64,000 nucleotides of DNA from Mesonia ostreae. GTDB lineage: Bacteria; Bacteroidota; Bacteroidia; Flavobacteriales; Flavobacteriaceae. The translations under genes were made by a program, and so were the position numbers. Where the stretch lies: assembly GCF_031845265.1 (NCBI RefSeq), contig NZ_JAVRBG010000010.1, forward strand, positions 1-64,000, given 5' to 3'. Position 1 is the stretch's first letter. Each line of letters begins with the position of its first letter. This document shows, in pieces, positions 7,625-17,531 of this stretch. Under the pieces are notes generated by a model, which worked only from the letters and a program-made list of their open reading frames with translations, had not been told where the DNA came from and made no database searches.

Positions 7625-9097
7625 ATGACTGCACACGATAATAAAATTGTAGGAGAAGGATTAACATATGATGATGTTCTTTTAGTTCCTGCATTTTCCG
7701 AAGTTCTTCCTAGAGAAGTTAACATTCAAACCAAATTTACCAAAAATATCACTATTAACGTTCCTATTGTTTCGGCAGCTATGGATACGGTGACAGAATC
7801 TCGTATGGCTATTGCTATGGCTCGAGAAGGAGGTATTGGTGTTTTGCATAAAAACATGACGATCGAGCAGCAAGCACTTAAAGTCCGTAAAGTAAAAAGA
7901 GCAGAAAGCGGAATGATTATAGATCCGGTTACCTTGTCTATTCATGCCAACGTAAAAGATGCCAAAGATTTAATGCGCGAACACAGTATTGGAGGAATCC
8001 CAATTGTGGATAAAAATGAAACTTTGATAGGAATTGTTACCAATCGGGATTTACGTTTTGAAAAAAATAACAGCCGACCTATAGAAGAGGTCATGACGAC
8101 CAAAAATTTGGTTACTGTGGCAGAAGGAACTTCACTAAGTGAGGCCGAAGTAATTTTACAACAAAATAAAATTGAAAAACTCCCCGTTGTTAATAAAGAC
8201 AATAAGCTGGTAGGTCTCATCACCTTTAGAGATATCACTAAACTTACCCAAAAACCTAATGCTAATAAAGATCAATACGGAAGATTGCGTGTTGCTGCTG
8301 CCTTGGGAGTAACAGCAGATGCCGTAGAAAGAGCAGAAGCTTTAGTTAAAGCAGGTGTAGATGCTGTAGTGATTGATACGGCACACGGACATACAAAAGG
8401 AGTGGTTCATGTATTACAAGAAGTTAAAAATAAATTTCCAGATTTGGAAGTTGTGGTAGGAAATATTGCTACTGCGGAAGCTGCCAAATATTTAGCAGAT
8501 GCAGGTGCAGATGCCGTTAAAGTTGGAATTGGCCCAGGCTCTATTTGTACCACTCGTGTGGTCGCAGGTGTTGGTTTTCCTCAGTTTTCTGCGGTTATCG
8601 AAGTTGCAGCAGCGCTAAAAGGTACAGGTGTGCCAGTTATTGCTGATGGAGGAATACGTTATACTGGTGATATCCCAAAAGCCTTAGCGGCAGGAGCAGA
8701 TTGTGTAATGTTAGGTTCTCTTTTAGCAGGAACAAAAGAATCTCCCGGAGAAACCATTATTTACGAAGGAAGAAAATTTAAGTCGTATCGCGGAATGGGA
8801 TCTGTAGAAGCCATGCAGCAAGGCTCTAAAGATCGCTATTTTCAAGATATAGAAGATGATATTAAAAAATTAGTACCAGAAGGTATTGTTGGTAGAGTTC
8901 CATATAAAGGAGAATTACTGGAAAGTATGAATCAATTCATTGGAGGTTTACGTGCAGGAATGGGATATTGTGGAGCTAAGGATATGGAAGCTCTAAAGAA
9001 CGATGCTAAATTTGTGAAAATTACCTCTTCTGGGATTTTAGAGAGTCACCCTCACGATGTAACCATTACCAAAGAAGCACCTAACTATTCTAGATAG
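7625..9097 (+). CDS. guaB: inosine-5'-monophosphate dehydrogenase
   Basis: A 490-residue enzyme converting IMP to XMP with NAD+, the committed step of GMP synthesis. The TIM barrel is split by a pair of CBS domains (about residues 95-210: VTLSIHANVKDAK...IPIVDKNETLIGIVTNRD and VVNKDNKLVGLITFRDI). The catalytic loop GPGSICTTRVVAGVG carries the nucleophilic Cys, and the IMP-binding DGGIRYTGD and the flap region follow. Length and motifs are standard. The ATG at 7625 is preferred over the TTG at 7598, which sits inside the promoter. A strong terminator follows. Confidence 0.98.
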   Translation: MTAHDNKIVGEGLTYDDVLLVPAFSEVLPREVNIQTKFTKNITINVPIVSAAMDTVTESRMAIAMAREGGIGVLHKNMTIEQQALKVRKVKRAESGMIIDPVTLSIHANVKDAKDLMREHSIGGIPIVDKNETLIGIVTNRDLRFEKNNSRPIEEVMTTKNLVTVAEGTSLSEAEVILQQNKIEKLPVVNKDNKLVGLITFRDITKLTQKPNANKDQYGRLRVAAALGVTADAVERAEALVKAGVDAVVIDTAHGHTKGVVHVLQEVKNKFPDLEVVVGNIATAEAAKYLADAGADAVKVGIGPGSICTTRVVAGVGFPQFSAVIEVAAALKGTGVPVIADGGIRYTGDIPKALAAGADCVMLGSLLAGTKESPGETIIYEGRKFKSYRGMGSVEAMQQGSKDRYFQDIEDDIKKLVPEGIVGRVPYKGELLESMNQFIGGLRAGMGYCGAKDMEALKNDAKFVKITSSGILESHPHDVTITKEAPNYSR

Positions 9098-9115
9098 TAT
9101 AAGAAGTATTATTTA

Positions 9116-9150
9116 AAAAATGCCTTGTGATTTTTTCACAAGGCATTTTT
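9116..9150. terminator. terminator between guaB and the 78-aa gene
   Basis: ATGCCTTGTGA (9120-9130) pairs with TCACAAGGCAT (9136-9146) over a T5 loop. An A-run lies before and a T-run after, so it serves guaB and the convergent minus-strand gene. Confidence 0.85.
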
Positions 9151-9387
9151 TTATTCTTGATACAATTGTCCGCGATGAGGTTTTAGAGCATCTCGTATAG
9201 GTTTCATTTCTTCTTTATTCACCACCATAAACGCGAGAGAATGCATTTCCGATAAGGTTTCTACGCCTGTAATCTCTAGTTCTGTGTTTTCTATTTTGAT
9301 ATAATCCTTTAAATGGATCTCGTGGTGTTGCGCTGTTTTCTTAGCATGCGGACCTCTAAAATCCCATATGAGTTTAATTTTTTCCAT
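9151..9387 (-). CDS. small conserved hypothetical protein
   Basis: A 78-residue soluble protein with no signal peptide. It starts MEKIKLIWDFRGPHAKKTAQ and contains a His-rich stretch (HHEIHLKDY), then a strand-helix C-terminal half ending in PHRGQLYQE. The tidy ATG, compact size and shared terminator with guaB support a real gene. No function can be assigned. His residues at about 22-25 could bind metal, but this is speculative. Confidence 0.7.
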   Translation of the reverse strand: MEKIKLIWDFRGPHAKKTAQHHEIHLKDYIKIENTELEITGVETLSEMHSLAFMVVNKEEMKPIRDALKPHRGQLYQE

Positions 9388-9762
9388 GGCTGCTATGGTT
9401 TTCTGCCTAAATACGCTAATTATCTTTTAAGCGATGAGTTAAAGTTTTAAGCTTTTTAATTTAAATTAATTTTTTTAATTTCTTTCTATAAAGTTTCATT
9501 CTAAAATATTTTTTTCAGGTTGTTTTAATGCTTATTTGAAAGATGTATATCATAAAATTAAAGTAGAAATTGAAGCATCAAATATAATTAATAATTTATT
9601 GCTGCGTTAGTCTTAGCGAGAAGCTTTAATCTCATTATATGATCTTTAAAATAAAATATAAGGTTTCGTTTTTCGCTTCGCGGAATTGCTTCAGGTTCTT
9701 AATTTAAATGCTTGTATAACCTTTTATATTTCTTATTTTTGACCACTTTTAAAAATGACACA
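9388..9762. other. 375-nt intergenic region
   Basis: An AT-rich gap between two divergent genes. It holds the full promoter of the foldase operon (9712-9741) and one copy of a CGCTTCGCGGAA-type motif (9674-9685). No ORF, RNA fold or repeat is evident in the remainder. Confidence 0.6.
9712..9741 (+). promoter_or_regulatory. complete promoter of the foldase operon
   Basis: -33 TTG (9712-9714), 19-nt spacer, -7 TATTTTTG (9734-9741). This is an exact fit to the Bacteroidota housekeeping promoter, 21 nt before the ATG at 9763. The in-frame TTG at 9712 is the -33 box rather than a start codon. Confidence 0.8.
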
Positions 9763-11703
9763 ATGAAAAATCTGCTTTTACTTGTTTTCTTAACAACAAG
9801 TTGTTTTGCCTTCGCGCAAAAAAATGAACAAAAAGTATTATTGACCATTAATGATCAACCTGTGTATGCAGAGGAATTTAAGCGCGTATTTTCTAAGAAT
9901 TTCAACTTGCTGCAAGAGAGTCAAAAAGACGTAAGTGAGTATATGAATCTTTTTGTGGACTATAAGTTAAAAGTATTGGAGGCAGAAGAACAAGGTTTAG
10001 ATACGCTTCCTTCCTTTATGGGTGAGTATAATATCTATAAAAAACAGCTGGCAGATAAGTACATGAAAGATTCTGAAATTACAGAAAATTTACTTCAAGA
10101 AGCTTATGCTAGAAAAAAGCAAGAGATCAATGCAAGTCATATTTTAATCAATGTGGCGCGTAATGCTTCTGCTAAAGACACTTTAAAAGCTTATCAAAAA
10201 ACGATCAAAGCAAGAAAAGAGATACTTAGTGGGAAATCTTTTGCAGAAGTAGCTAAAAATTATTCAGATGATCCTTCCGTAAAGAAAAATAACGGAGATT
10301 TAGGTTGGTTTACCGTTTTCTCCATGGTATATCCATTTGAAAATGCTGCATATAAGACCAATGTAGGAGAGGTTTCAATGCCAGCTAGATCTCAGTTTGG
10401 GTACCATATTGTTAAGGTAAATGACAAAAGAGAGGCAGAAGGTACGGTTAAGGTCGCCCATATTATGATAGAGAATAAGGAGGGAAATTCTGACGCTAAG
10501 ACTCAAATATTTGAAATTAAAGAAAAACTAGATAGCGGAAATGGTTTTTCTGAAATGGCGAGACAATATAGTGATGATAAAAATACAGCCGTGAATGGTG
10601 GAGTTATCAATACATTTTCTAGAGGAAAACTTAATTCTGATGCGTTTGAAGATGTAGCGTTTGGTTTAACTGAAATGGATGAGGTTTCTGAGCCTTTTAA
10701 AACCGAATATGGTTGGCATATTGTGAAATTGCTAGACAAGAATATAATCAAGTCTTTTGAAGATGAAAAACTAGATCTTTCTCGCAGAATGAAAGGCGAT
10801 GTAAGAGCGCAATTGATACGAGAAGATATTATAAAAAATATAAAGAATATTTATACCATCAAAGAAGATGATGCTGCTCTGGCTTATTTCAGCAAAAATG
10901 TATCTAATGCGATTTTATCTTCCAAGTGGGATAAGAATGATTTAAAAGATATTCCGCAGAAAAATATTATTGAGATAAGAGGAGAAGGAAAAACCTATGA
11001 AGATTTTGCTAAATTTATTACCATGGCTCAGCGTCAAATGGCAGAGGAGGATTCTAAAGAAAACCTACTGAATAAATGGTTAGGTATTTTTAAGGAAAAC
11101 TTTATGATTTCTTACCATAAAGAATATTTAGCCGAGACGAATGTAGAATATGCGCACGTAATTGAAGAATATCGCAATGGACTTTTATTGTTTGAGTTGA
11201 TGGAAGATAATATATGGAAAGCCGCAAAGAAGGACTCTGTGGCGCTCCAAAATTACTATAAGGAGCATCAACAAGAATTTAAAAAAGAAAAGAGTTTCAC
11301 TTTAACTATGGCTTCTACAGATACAAAAAAGATGGCTAAGCAAGTTAGAAAGTGGATGAAAAATGACGTGTCTAAGGAGACGATTGAAAAGGATGCTAAA
11401 GAAATGGGGCATACGGTTTTATTTAAATCTGGTGACTTTCAAAATAAAAACGATGCTTTGCCTCCCAAAATAAAAACTACAACGGGAGTTTCTAAGGTGT
11501 ATGAAAATAATGGCGTGTTTCTTGTTTTGGATATTGAAAATATAGAACCAGAAGGAATCAAAACTTTTGAGGAAGCAAGAGGAGAAGTGGTGAGCAAGTA
11601 TCAGCAGCAATTAGAACAGCGATGGATAGAGAATATTAGAGCTAAAAACGAGGTTGTGATTAATCAGGAGGTACTAAAAAGTTTAGAGAAAGAGTTTGAG
11701 TAA
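9763..11703 (+). CDS. periplasmic PpiC-type peptidylprolyl isomerase
   Basis: A 646-residue foldase with a signal peptide (MKNLLLLVFLTTSCFAFAQ). The N-terminal part is a SurA/PrsA-like chaperone region (about 20-110). Two parvulin domains follow (about 115-220: INASHILINVA...GDLGWFTVFSMVYPFE...FGYHIVKV; about 230-330: KVAHIMIENKEG...GGVINTFSRG...YGWHIVKLLD). The long C-terminal half looks like a further chaperone region. It is first of four genes read together (isomerase, lipoprotein, SurA-like isomerase, MoxR) and probably helps outer-membrane protein assembly. Start chosen for the signal peptide and its place after the promoter. Confidence 0.9.
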   Translation: MKNLLLLVFLTTSCFAFAQKNEQKVLLTINDQPVYAEEFKRVFSKNFNLLQESQKDVSEYMNLFVDYKLKVLEAEEQGLDTLPSFMGEYNIYKKQLADKYMKDSEITENLLQEAYARKKQEINASHILINVARNASAKDTLKAYQKTIKARKEILSGKSFAEVAKNYSDDPSVKKNNGDLGWFTVFSMVYPFENAAYKTNVGEVSMPARSQFGYHIVKVNDKREAEGTVKVAHIMIENKEGNSDAKTQIFEIKEKLDSGNGFSEMARQYSDDKNTAVNGGVINTFSRGKLNSDAFEDVAFGLTEMDEVSEPFKTEYGWHIVKLLDKNIIKSFEDEKLDLSRRMKGDVRAQLIREDIIKNIKNIYTIKEDDAALAYFSKNVSNAILSSKWDKNDLKDIPQKNIIEIRGEGKTYEDFAKFITMAQRQMAEEDSKENLLNKWLGIFKENFMISYHKEYLAETNVEYAHVIEEYRNGLLLFELMEDNIWKAAKKDSVALQNYYKEHQQEFKKEKSFTLTMASTDTKKMAKQVRKWMKNDVSKETIEKDAKEMGHTVLFKSGDFQNKNDALPPKIKTTTGVSKVYENNGVFLVLDIENIEPEGIKTFEEARGEVVSKYQQQLEQRWIENIRAKNEVVINQEVLKSLEKEFE

Positions 11704-12553
11704 AGTTTCAATTTATATACTCCTCTGGTGTTGCACTCTTTTCGTAAGTTGTGAGTATTTTCAATCTAACGAAGAGCGTAAAGTATTGGCAAAAGTTCAC
11801 GATAAGTACCTTTATGAGGAAGATGTCGTAAACTTAATCCCCAAAGGTTCTTCCGCACAGGATAGCGTTTTATTTATGTCTAATTACATTAATCGTTGGG
11901 CGCAAGAAGAATTATTTATGCATCAGGCAAAAATAAATTTATCCGAAGAAAAACAGCGAGATTTTAAGAGACTTGTTGATCTTTATAGAAATGAATTGTA
12001 TACAGAAGCGTATAAGGATATCGTAATTTCTGGGATGATTGATACCACATTTCAGGACACTATTATTGAAAATTATTTTGAGGCCAATAAAATTAATTTT
12101 AAACTCAACCAAGATTTAATTATGTTGAGGTATATAGAATTAGAAAAAGATTATTTGGATGTTAAAGAGCTAAAAAAGAAAATTACTAGGTTTGACCAGG
12201 ATGATAAAATTGATATTGAAGAGGAATCTCTAAAATTTAAAAATTACAGTTTGAATGATTCCGTTTGGGTAAAACCGAGAGAAATCTATAAAAAAATTAC
12301 CCCACTAGATGCTTCTATGAGTGATGAGTTTTTAAAAAAGGAAAACTTCTTGCAACTTGAGGATTCTTTAGGAGTATATTTGGTATACATTAAAGATGTA
12401 TTAAAAAGGAACGACCAAGCACCTTTAGAATATGTAAAGCCCACAATTAAACAAATTCTTCTCAACAGGAGAAAATTAGAATTATCAAAAGAATTAGAAA
12501 AAGAAATTATTAAGGATGCAATTAAACAAAAGAAATTTGAAATATATAATTAA
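11696..12553 (+). CDS. PPIase-like chaperone lipoprotein
   Basis: A 285-residue lipoprotein (lipobox LFVSC near residue 19) with the helix-rich layout of SurA-type N-terminal domains (VLAKVHDKYLYEEDVVNL...). It lacks the conserved parvulin core, so it is probably a chaperone rather than an active isomerase. It overlaps the previous gene by 8 nt and must use a TTG start at 11696, since no ATG or GTG lies before the signal sequence. Translational coupling is likely. It sits between two true parvulin-domain proteins. Confidence 0.78.
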   Translation: MSKVSIYILLWCCTLFVSCEYFQSNEERKVLAKVHDKYLYEEDVVNLIPKGSSAQDSVLFMSNYINRWAQEELFMHQAKINLSEEKQRDFKRLVDLYRNELYTEAYKDIVISGMIDTTFQDTIIENYFEANKINFKLNQDLIMLRYIELEKDYLDVKELKKKITRFDQDDKIDIEEESLKFKNYSLNDSVWVKPREIYKKITPLDASMSDEFLKKENFLQLEDSLGVYLVYIKDVLKRNDQAPLEYVKPTIKQILLNRRKLELSKELEKEIIKDAIKQKKFEIYN

Positions 12554-13973
12554 GATTTGCTGTATAGCTTTATTTTCTATAACTGCTGTACAAGCGCAAA
12601 AAACAGAAATAGATAGTAGTTTGGTAGTAACTGGGGACAAGGAAGTTATTAACGAAGTTCAAAAAACAGATACCATAAAAGCCTTTACACGTTTTAAGGC
12701 AGATGGGGTGGCTGCAGTAATTGGAGATTACCTTATTTTAGAAACCGATATTGTAAAAATGCGGGAAGATGTGAAAAATCAAGGGATGGATGCCAATGAA
12801 ATTTCTAACTGTCAACTGGCAGGCAGATTGATGGAAAATAAACTCTATGCGCACCACGCGGTTCAAGACAGTACTATTAATGTTTCTGAAGATGAGATTA
12901 ACAATATGATTGATCAGCAAATGGATAGAATGGTGCAGCAAATTGGAAGTATGGAAAAACTTTTGGAGTTTTACCGTAAAGAAAATGAGCGTGATTTGAA
13001 AGCCGAATTATTTGTCTTTAATAAAGAGAGAACGTTAAGCGATCGTATGCAAAGTAAAATTGTAAGCGAAATTGAAGTAACTCCAGAAGAAGTAAGACAG
13101 TTTTTTGATCGTATTCCAGAAGACGAACGCCCGCAGTTTGGAGATGAAGTGGAGATTTCACAGTTAATTATAGAGCCAAATGTTCCGCAAGAAGAGGAGC
13201 AAAAAGTGGTAGATCAATTAACTGAAATGCGTAACGATATTGTGGAGAATGGCGCCAGCTTTGCCACTAAAGCGGTTTTATATTCACAAGATGCCACCAG
13301 TACAAAGGGTGGGCAAATGACCATTACTAGAAAAGATCCTTTAGATAAAGATTTTAAGCAAATCGCTTTTAGCTTGCAAGAAGGAGAAGTGAGTAAGCCA
13401 TTTAAATCTTCTTTTGGATATCATATTATTCAGTTGGATAAGGTAAGAGGTCAAAAGTTAGACATTAGACATATCATTATTATGCCTAAAGTAACTGAGG
13501 AAACTATCAAAATTGCTAGAGAGAAATTAGATACGATAAGGACAAGTATTGTAAATAATAAAATTTCTTTTGATGAAGCGGCCAGAAGATATTCAGATGA
13601 AGAAGAAACTCGTGGAGATGGAGGAAAATTAATCAATCCAAAAACTGGAGATACGCGATTTGAATTGACAGATATTGATCCGCTTATTTATGAAAAAGTA
13701 AATAGCTTAGAGGAAGGCGAAGTTTCTTTAATTTTAATAGATCAAACCAGAACTGGTTCTAAGTTTTTCAAAATCATTACAGTTAATAAAAAGTACAAGG
13801 CACATATTGCTGATTATTCTCAGGATTATACCAAAATTAAAGAACTGGCATTGAGAGAGAAACAAATTAAAGCGATTGAAAAATGGCAAAAAGCAAAAAT
13901 TGGAGATACCTATGTAAAAGTAGGCGATGAATATAAAGATTGTGCTTTTAGTGGTAACTGGTTAAAACAATAG
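12516..13973 (+). CDS. SurA-like periplasmic peptidylprolyl isomerase
   Basis: A 485-residue exported protein: signal peptide (cleavage near AVQAQ), an N-terminal SurA-type chaperone domain (about 55-180), then two parvulin modules (about 195-300: EISQLIIEPN...GGQMTITRKD...SSFGYHIIQLD; about 305-400: DIRHIIIMPKV...GDGGKLINPKT), and a C-terminal helix. The combination matches SurA, which escorts outer-membrane proteins. The ATG at 12516 lies inside the preceding gene (38-nt overlap) but gives a good basic n-region before the hydrophobic core. It is followed 5 nt later by the MoxR gene. Confidence 0.9.
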   Translation: MQLNKRNLKYIIKICCIALFSITAVQAQKTEIDSSLVVTGDKEVINEVQKTDTIKAFTRFKADGVAAVIGDYLILETDIVKMREDVKNQGMDANEISNCQLAGRLMENKLYAHHAVQDSTINVSEDEINNMIDQQMDRMVQQIGSMEKLLEFYRKENERDLKAELFVFNKERTLSDRMQSKIVSEIEVTPEEVRQFFDRIPEDERPQFGDEVEISQLIIEPNVPQEEEQKVVDQLTEMRNDIVENGASFATKAVLYSQDATSTKGGQMTITRKDPLDKDFKQIAFSLQEGEVSKPFKSSFGYHIIQLDKVRGQKLDIRHIIIMPKVTEETIKIAREKLDTIRTSIVNNKISFDEAARRYSDEEETRGDGGKLINPKTGDTRFELTDIDPLIYEKVNSLEEGEVSLILIDQTRTGSKFFKIITVNKKYKAHIADYSQDYTKIKELALREKQIKAIEKWQKAKIGDTYVKVGDEYKDCAFSGNWLKQ

Positions 13974-13978
13974 TAAAT

Positions 13979-14935
13979 ATGTCTGGAGATGTGCGTGCCA
14001 TCGAGAATTTTGTAGAAAAGTATAAACAACTTCAAGTAGAGATTGGGAAAGTAATTATAGGACAAGAAAAAGTCGTTAATGAAATTCTATTATCTGTTTT
14101 TGCAGGAGGACACGCACTCTTAATAGGCGTGCCAGGCTTGGCAAAAACGCTTATGGTGAATACACTATCTCAGGCTTTAGGATTGGATTTTAAACGCATT
14201 CAATTTACACCAGATTTGATGCCAAGTGATATTTTGGGCTCAGAAATTCTGGATGAATCTAGAAATTTCAAGTTTATAAAAGGTCCTATTTTTGCTAATA
14301 TTGTTTTAGCCGATGAAATTAATAGAACTCCGCCAAAAACACAAGCAGCACTATTAGAAGCGATGCAGGAAAAGAGTGTTACTGTTGCAGGAAAGCGTTA
14401 CGAACTTTCTCAGCCTTATTTTGTATTAGCTACCCAAAACCCAATTGAGCAAGAAGGAACTTATCCTTTACCAGAGGCACAATTAGACCGTTTTATGTTC
14501 TCTATCTTTTTAGAATACCCAACGTATCAAGAAGAAATCAATGTGGTAAAAAGTACTACTTCTACACATAAAGTTGATATAAATCCTCTTTTTACTGCGG
14601 AAGAAATTATCGATTTCCAACAACTTATCCGTAGAATTCCTGTAGCAGATAATGTAGTAGAGTATGCGGTAAAATTAGTAGGTAAAACAAGGCCAAGAGG
14701 AGAATTTTCTCCGCAGTTGGTAAAAGATTATATAGATTGGGGAGCGGGACCAAGAGCTTCGCAAAACCTTATTTTGGCAGCTAAAGCTAATGCTGCGACC
14801 AAAGGAAAATTCTCTCCAGATATAGAAGATGTAAAAGCAGTAGCCAACGGAATTTTAAGACACCGAATTATTAAAAATTATAAAGCGGAAGCAGAAGGTT
14901 ATTCCGAAGAACAAATTATTAAGGAGTTACTGTAG
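13979..14935 (+). CDS. MoxR-family AAA+ ATPase
   Basis: A 318-residue cytoplasmic ATPase of the MoxR class. Walker A is GVPGLAKT (about residues 49-56) and Walker B is IVLADEINR (about 107-115). The sensor and the conserved ATQNPIEQEGTYPLPEAQLDRF block follow. MoxR proteins act as chaperones that insert cofactors or activate VWA-domain partners, often encoded downstream. Here no DUF58/VWA partner follows; a terminator and aconitase come next. It is the last gene of the foldase operon (5-nt gap). Confidence 0.93.
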   Translation: MSGDVRAIENFVEKYKQLQVEIGKVIIGQEKVVNEILLSVFAGGHALLIGVPGLAKTLMVNTLSQALGLDFKRIQFTPDLMPSDILGSEILDESRNFKFIKGPIFANIVLADEINRTPPKTQAALLEAMQEKSVTVAGKRYELSQPYFVLATQNPIEQEGTYPLPEAQLDRFMFSIFLEYPTYQEEINVVKSTTSTHKVDINPLFTAEEIIDFQQLIRRIPVADNVVEYAVKLVGKTRPRGEFSPQLVKDYIDWGAGPRASQNLILAAKANAATKGKFSPDIEDVKAVANGILRHRIIKNYKAEAEGYSEEQIIKELL

Positions 14936-14964
14936 TTTTTAAGAAAATACTTAACATATAAATC

Positions 14965-14999
14965 GAAAAAACCTTAGAGACTTCTTTAGGGTTTTTTTT
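14965..14999 (+). terminator. terminator of the foldase-moxR operon
   Basis: AACCTTAGAGA and TCTTTAGGGTT pair imperfectly around a short loop, followed by T8. Confidence 0.7.
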
Positions 15000-15207
15000 G
15001 TTTTGCATTTTCTGCATTAAATCATAGCATTTTTACTCTTTTTTTATCAAATTATCAATTCATTCACTTTAAATTATAGATATGCTAATTATTTCGTAAA
15101 ATTAGCTTATTTTGATTCATTATAATTAAGGATTTTGCTGTTTCACTGAATTATCTGCGCTAAAAATGCTGCTTTACTAATAATTTTTAAAATTCATTAA
15201 AATTTGT

Positions 15208-15215
15208 TACTTTCG
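15208..15215 (+). promoter_or_regulatory. -7 box (TACTTTCG) of acn
   Basis: A TAnnTTTG variant with TTCG at the end, 24 nt before the ATG. Other genes here (cmk, the E1 gene) use the same TTCG variant. Confidence 0.5.
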
Positions 15216-15238
15216 CAGTCACTAAAAAAAACAAACCA

Positions 15239-17503
15239 ATGGCATACGATATTGATATGATTAAGAAGGTTTACTCTCAAATTACAGAGCGTGTAGATAA
15301 AGCACGTGAAGTAGTGGGAAAACCATTAACACTTTCAGAAAAAATTCTTTACGCTCACCTTTGGGATGCTGCTTCCAATAAGGCATTTAAACGAGGAGAA
15401 GATTATGTAAACTTTTTACCAGATAGAATTGCTTGTCAGGATGCAACCGCACAAATGGCATTGTTGCAGTTTATGCAAGCAGGAAAGAAAAAGGTAGAAG
15501 TGCCAACTACAGTGCACTGTGATCACCTAATTCAGGCCAAACAAGGAGCTGTAAAAGATTTAAAAAGAGCAAATGAAACTAGTAACGAAGTGTTTGATTT
15601 TTTAGGTTCGGTTTCTAATAAATACGGAATAGGATTCTGGAAGCCGGGAGCAGGAATTATTCACCAAGTAGTATTAGAAAACTATGCGTTTCCTGGAGGA
15701 ATGATGATTGGTACCGATTCTCACACCGTAAATGCTGGGGGATTAGGTATGGTAGCCGTTGGAGTAGGAGGAGCCGATGCCGTAGATGTGATGGCAGGAA
15801 TGCCTTGGGAGCTTAAATTTCCTAAACTCATTGGAGTGAAATTGACCGGAGAGTTAAATGGTTGGACTGCCTCTAAAGATGTGATTTTGAAAGTAGCTGG
15901 GATTCTTACCGTAAAAGGAGGAACTGGAGCGATTGTAGAATATTTTGGAGAAGGTGCAAAAAATCTTTCTTGTACTGGAAAAGGAACTATTTGTAATATG
16001 GGAGCTGAAGTTGGTGCAACCACTTCTACTTTTGGTTATGATGATTCTATGGAGCGTTTCTTAAGAGCTACAAATCGTGATGACGTGGCAGATGCTGCAA
16101 ACGGAGTTCGTGAATACTTAACTGGAGATGATGAAGTTTATGCAAATCCTGAGCAGTATTTTGATGAAGTAATCGAAATCAACTTATCTGAATTAAAACC
16201 ACACTTAAACGGACCTTTTACACCAGATTTAGCAACGCCTATTTCTGAAATGAATGTAAAAGCAAAAGAAAACGATTGGCCAATTAATGTAGATTGGGGA
16301 TTAATCGGTTCTTGTACCAACTCTTCGTACGAGGATTTAACAAGAGCAGCTTCTATTGCTAAACAAGCGGTTGATAAAAAAATTAAGCCAAAATCTGATT
16401 TAGGAATTAATCCAGGTTCTGAGCAAATTCGTTTTACAGCAGAACGGGACGGATTGTTACAAATCTTTGAAGATTTAGATGCAACGATATTTACGAATGC
16501 TTGTGGACCATGTATTGGACAGTGGGACAGAAGTGACCGTAAAGGAGAAGAGAAAAATACCATTGTTCACTCGTTTAATAGAAATTTTTCTAAACGTGCC
16601 GATGGAAATCCAAATACGCATGCTTTTGTAGGTTCACCAGAAATGGTTGCCGCAATTGCTATCTCTGGACGTTTGGATTTTGATCCTACGCGGGATAAGT
16701 TAATGAACGAAGATGGAGAGGAAGTAATGTTAGAAGAGCCTCAAGGAATAGAACTTCCTACAAGAGGTTTTGAAGTTGAAGATGCTGGTTATGTAGAGCC
16801 AAGAAAAGATGGTAGTGGGGTTGTAATAAATGTAGCAGAAGACAGTGAACGCCTGCAGTTACTTACTCCGTTTAAACCTTGGGATGGTAAGAATTTAATG
16901 GGAGCTAAGTTGTTAATTAAAGCTGACGGTAAATGTACTACAGACCATATTTCTATGGCGGGACCTTGGTTGCGTTATAGAGGTCACCTAGATAACATCT
17001 CAAATAACTGTCTTATTGGAGCGATTAATTCGTTCAACATGAAAGCTAACTTCGTAAAAAGTCAGATTACGGGAGACTATGCAGGAGTGCCAGATACGCA
17101 AAGAGAATATAAAGCGAAAGGAATTCCAACGGTAGTGGTGGGAGATCACAATTACGGAGAAGGTTCTTCTAGAGAGCACGCGGCAATGGAGCCACGTCAT
17201 TTAGGAGTTTATGTCGTATTGGTAAAATCTTTTGCCCGTATTCACGAAACTAACCTAAAGAAACAAGGAATGTTAGGAGTTACTTTTGATAAGGAAAGTG
17301 ATTATGATCTTATTAAAGAAGATGATACGTTCAACTTTATAGATTTAGAAGATTTTGCTCCAGGTAAACCCATTACGATTGAAGTAGTACACGCAGATGG
17401 TTCTAAGGATATGATTAAAGCAAATCATACCTATAATGAAAACCAAATTGAATGGTATAAAGAAGGTTCTGCTTTAAACTTGATTAAGAAAGCAAATGCT
17501 TAA
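15239..17503 (+). CDS. acn: aconitate hydratase
   Basis: A 754-residue TCA-cycle enzyme interconverting citrate and isocitrate, of the mitochondrial type by length. The substrate and [4Fe-4S] ligands are visible: TVHCDHL (about 95-101), GTDSHTVNAGG (about 160-170), IGSCTNSSYED with one cluster Cys (about 357) and NACGPCIGQW with the other two (about 420-429). The C-terminal swivel domain has DHNYGEGSSREHAA. Sequence is complete with no anomalies. It has its own promoter and a terminator shared with the convergent carotenoid operon. Confidence 0.97.
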   Translation: MAYDIDMIKKVYSQITERVDKAREVVGKPLTLSEKILYAHLWDAASNKAFKRGEDYVNFLPDRIACQDATAQMALLQFMQAGKKKVEVPTTVHCDHLIQAKQGAVKDLKRANETSNEVFDFLGSVSNKYGIGFWKPGAGIIHQVVLENYAFPGGMMIGTDSHTVNAGGLGMVAVGVGGADAVDVMAGMPWELKFPKLIGVKLTGELNGWTASKDVILKVAGILTVKGGTGAIVEYFGEGAKNLSCTGKGTICNMGAEVGATTSTFGYDDSMERFLRATNRDDVADAANGVREYLTGDDEVYANPEQYFDEVIEINLSELKPHLNGPFTPDLATPISEMNVKAKENDWPINVDWGLIGSCTNSSYEDLTRAASIAKQAVDKKIKPKSDLGINPGSEQIRFTAERDGLLQIFEDLDATIFTNACGPCIGQWDRSDRKGEEKNTIVHSFNRNFSKRADGNPNTHAFVGSPEMVAAIAISGRLDFDPTRDKLMNEDGEEVMLEEPQGIELPTRGFEVEDAGYVEPRKDGSGVVINVAEDSERLQLLTPFKPWDGKNLMGAKLLIKADGKCTTDHISMAGPWLRYRGHLDNISNNCLIGAINSFNMKANFVKSQITGDYAGVPDTQREYKAKGIPTVVVGDHNYGEGSSREHAAMEPRHLGVYVVLVKSFARIHETNLKKQGMLGVTFDKESDYDLIKEDDTFNFIDLEDFAPGKPITIEVVHADGSKDMIKANHTYNENQIEWYKEGSALNLIKKANA

Positions 17504-17531
17504 TTGAGAGGTTCATTCTTTTTAAATAAAT

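Larger units (their letters stand above)
14936..15238. other. 303-nt intergenic region before aconitase
   Basis: Holds the moxR terminator (14965-14999) and the acn promoter (15208-15215). Between them is AT-rich sequence with no ORF or strong secondary structure that I can see. Confidence 0.6.

Noticed and set aside
7682..8238. minus-strand ORFs inside guaB
   Set aside because: Antisense to the IMPDH coding sequence, no plausible product.
16138..16563. 141-residue minus-strand ORF inside acn
   Set aside because: Lies entirely antisense to a well-conserved aconitase coding region; typical shadow of a strongly coding gene.
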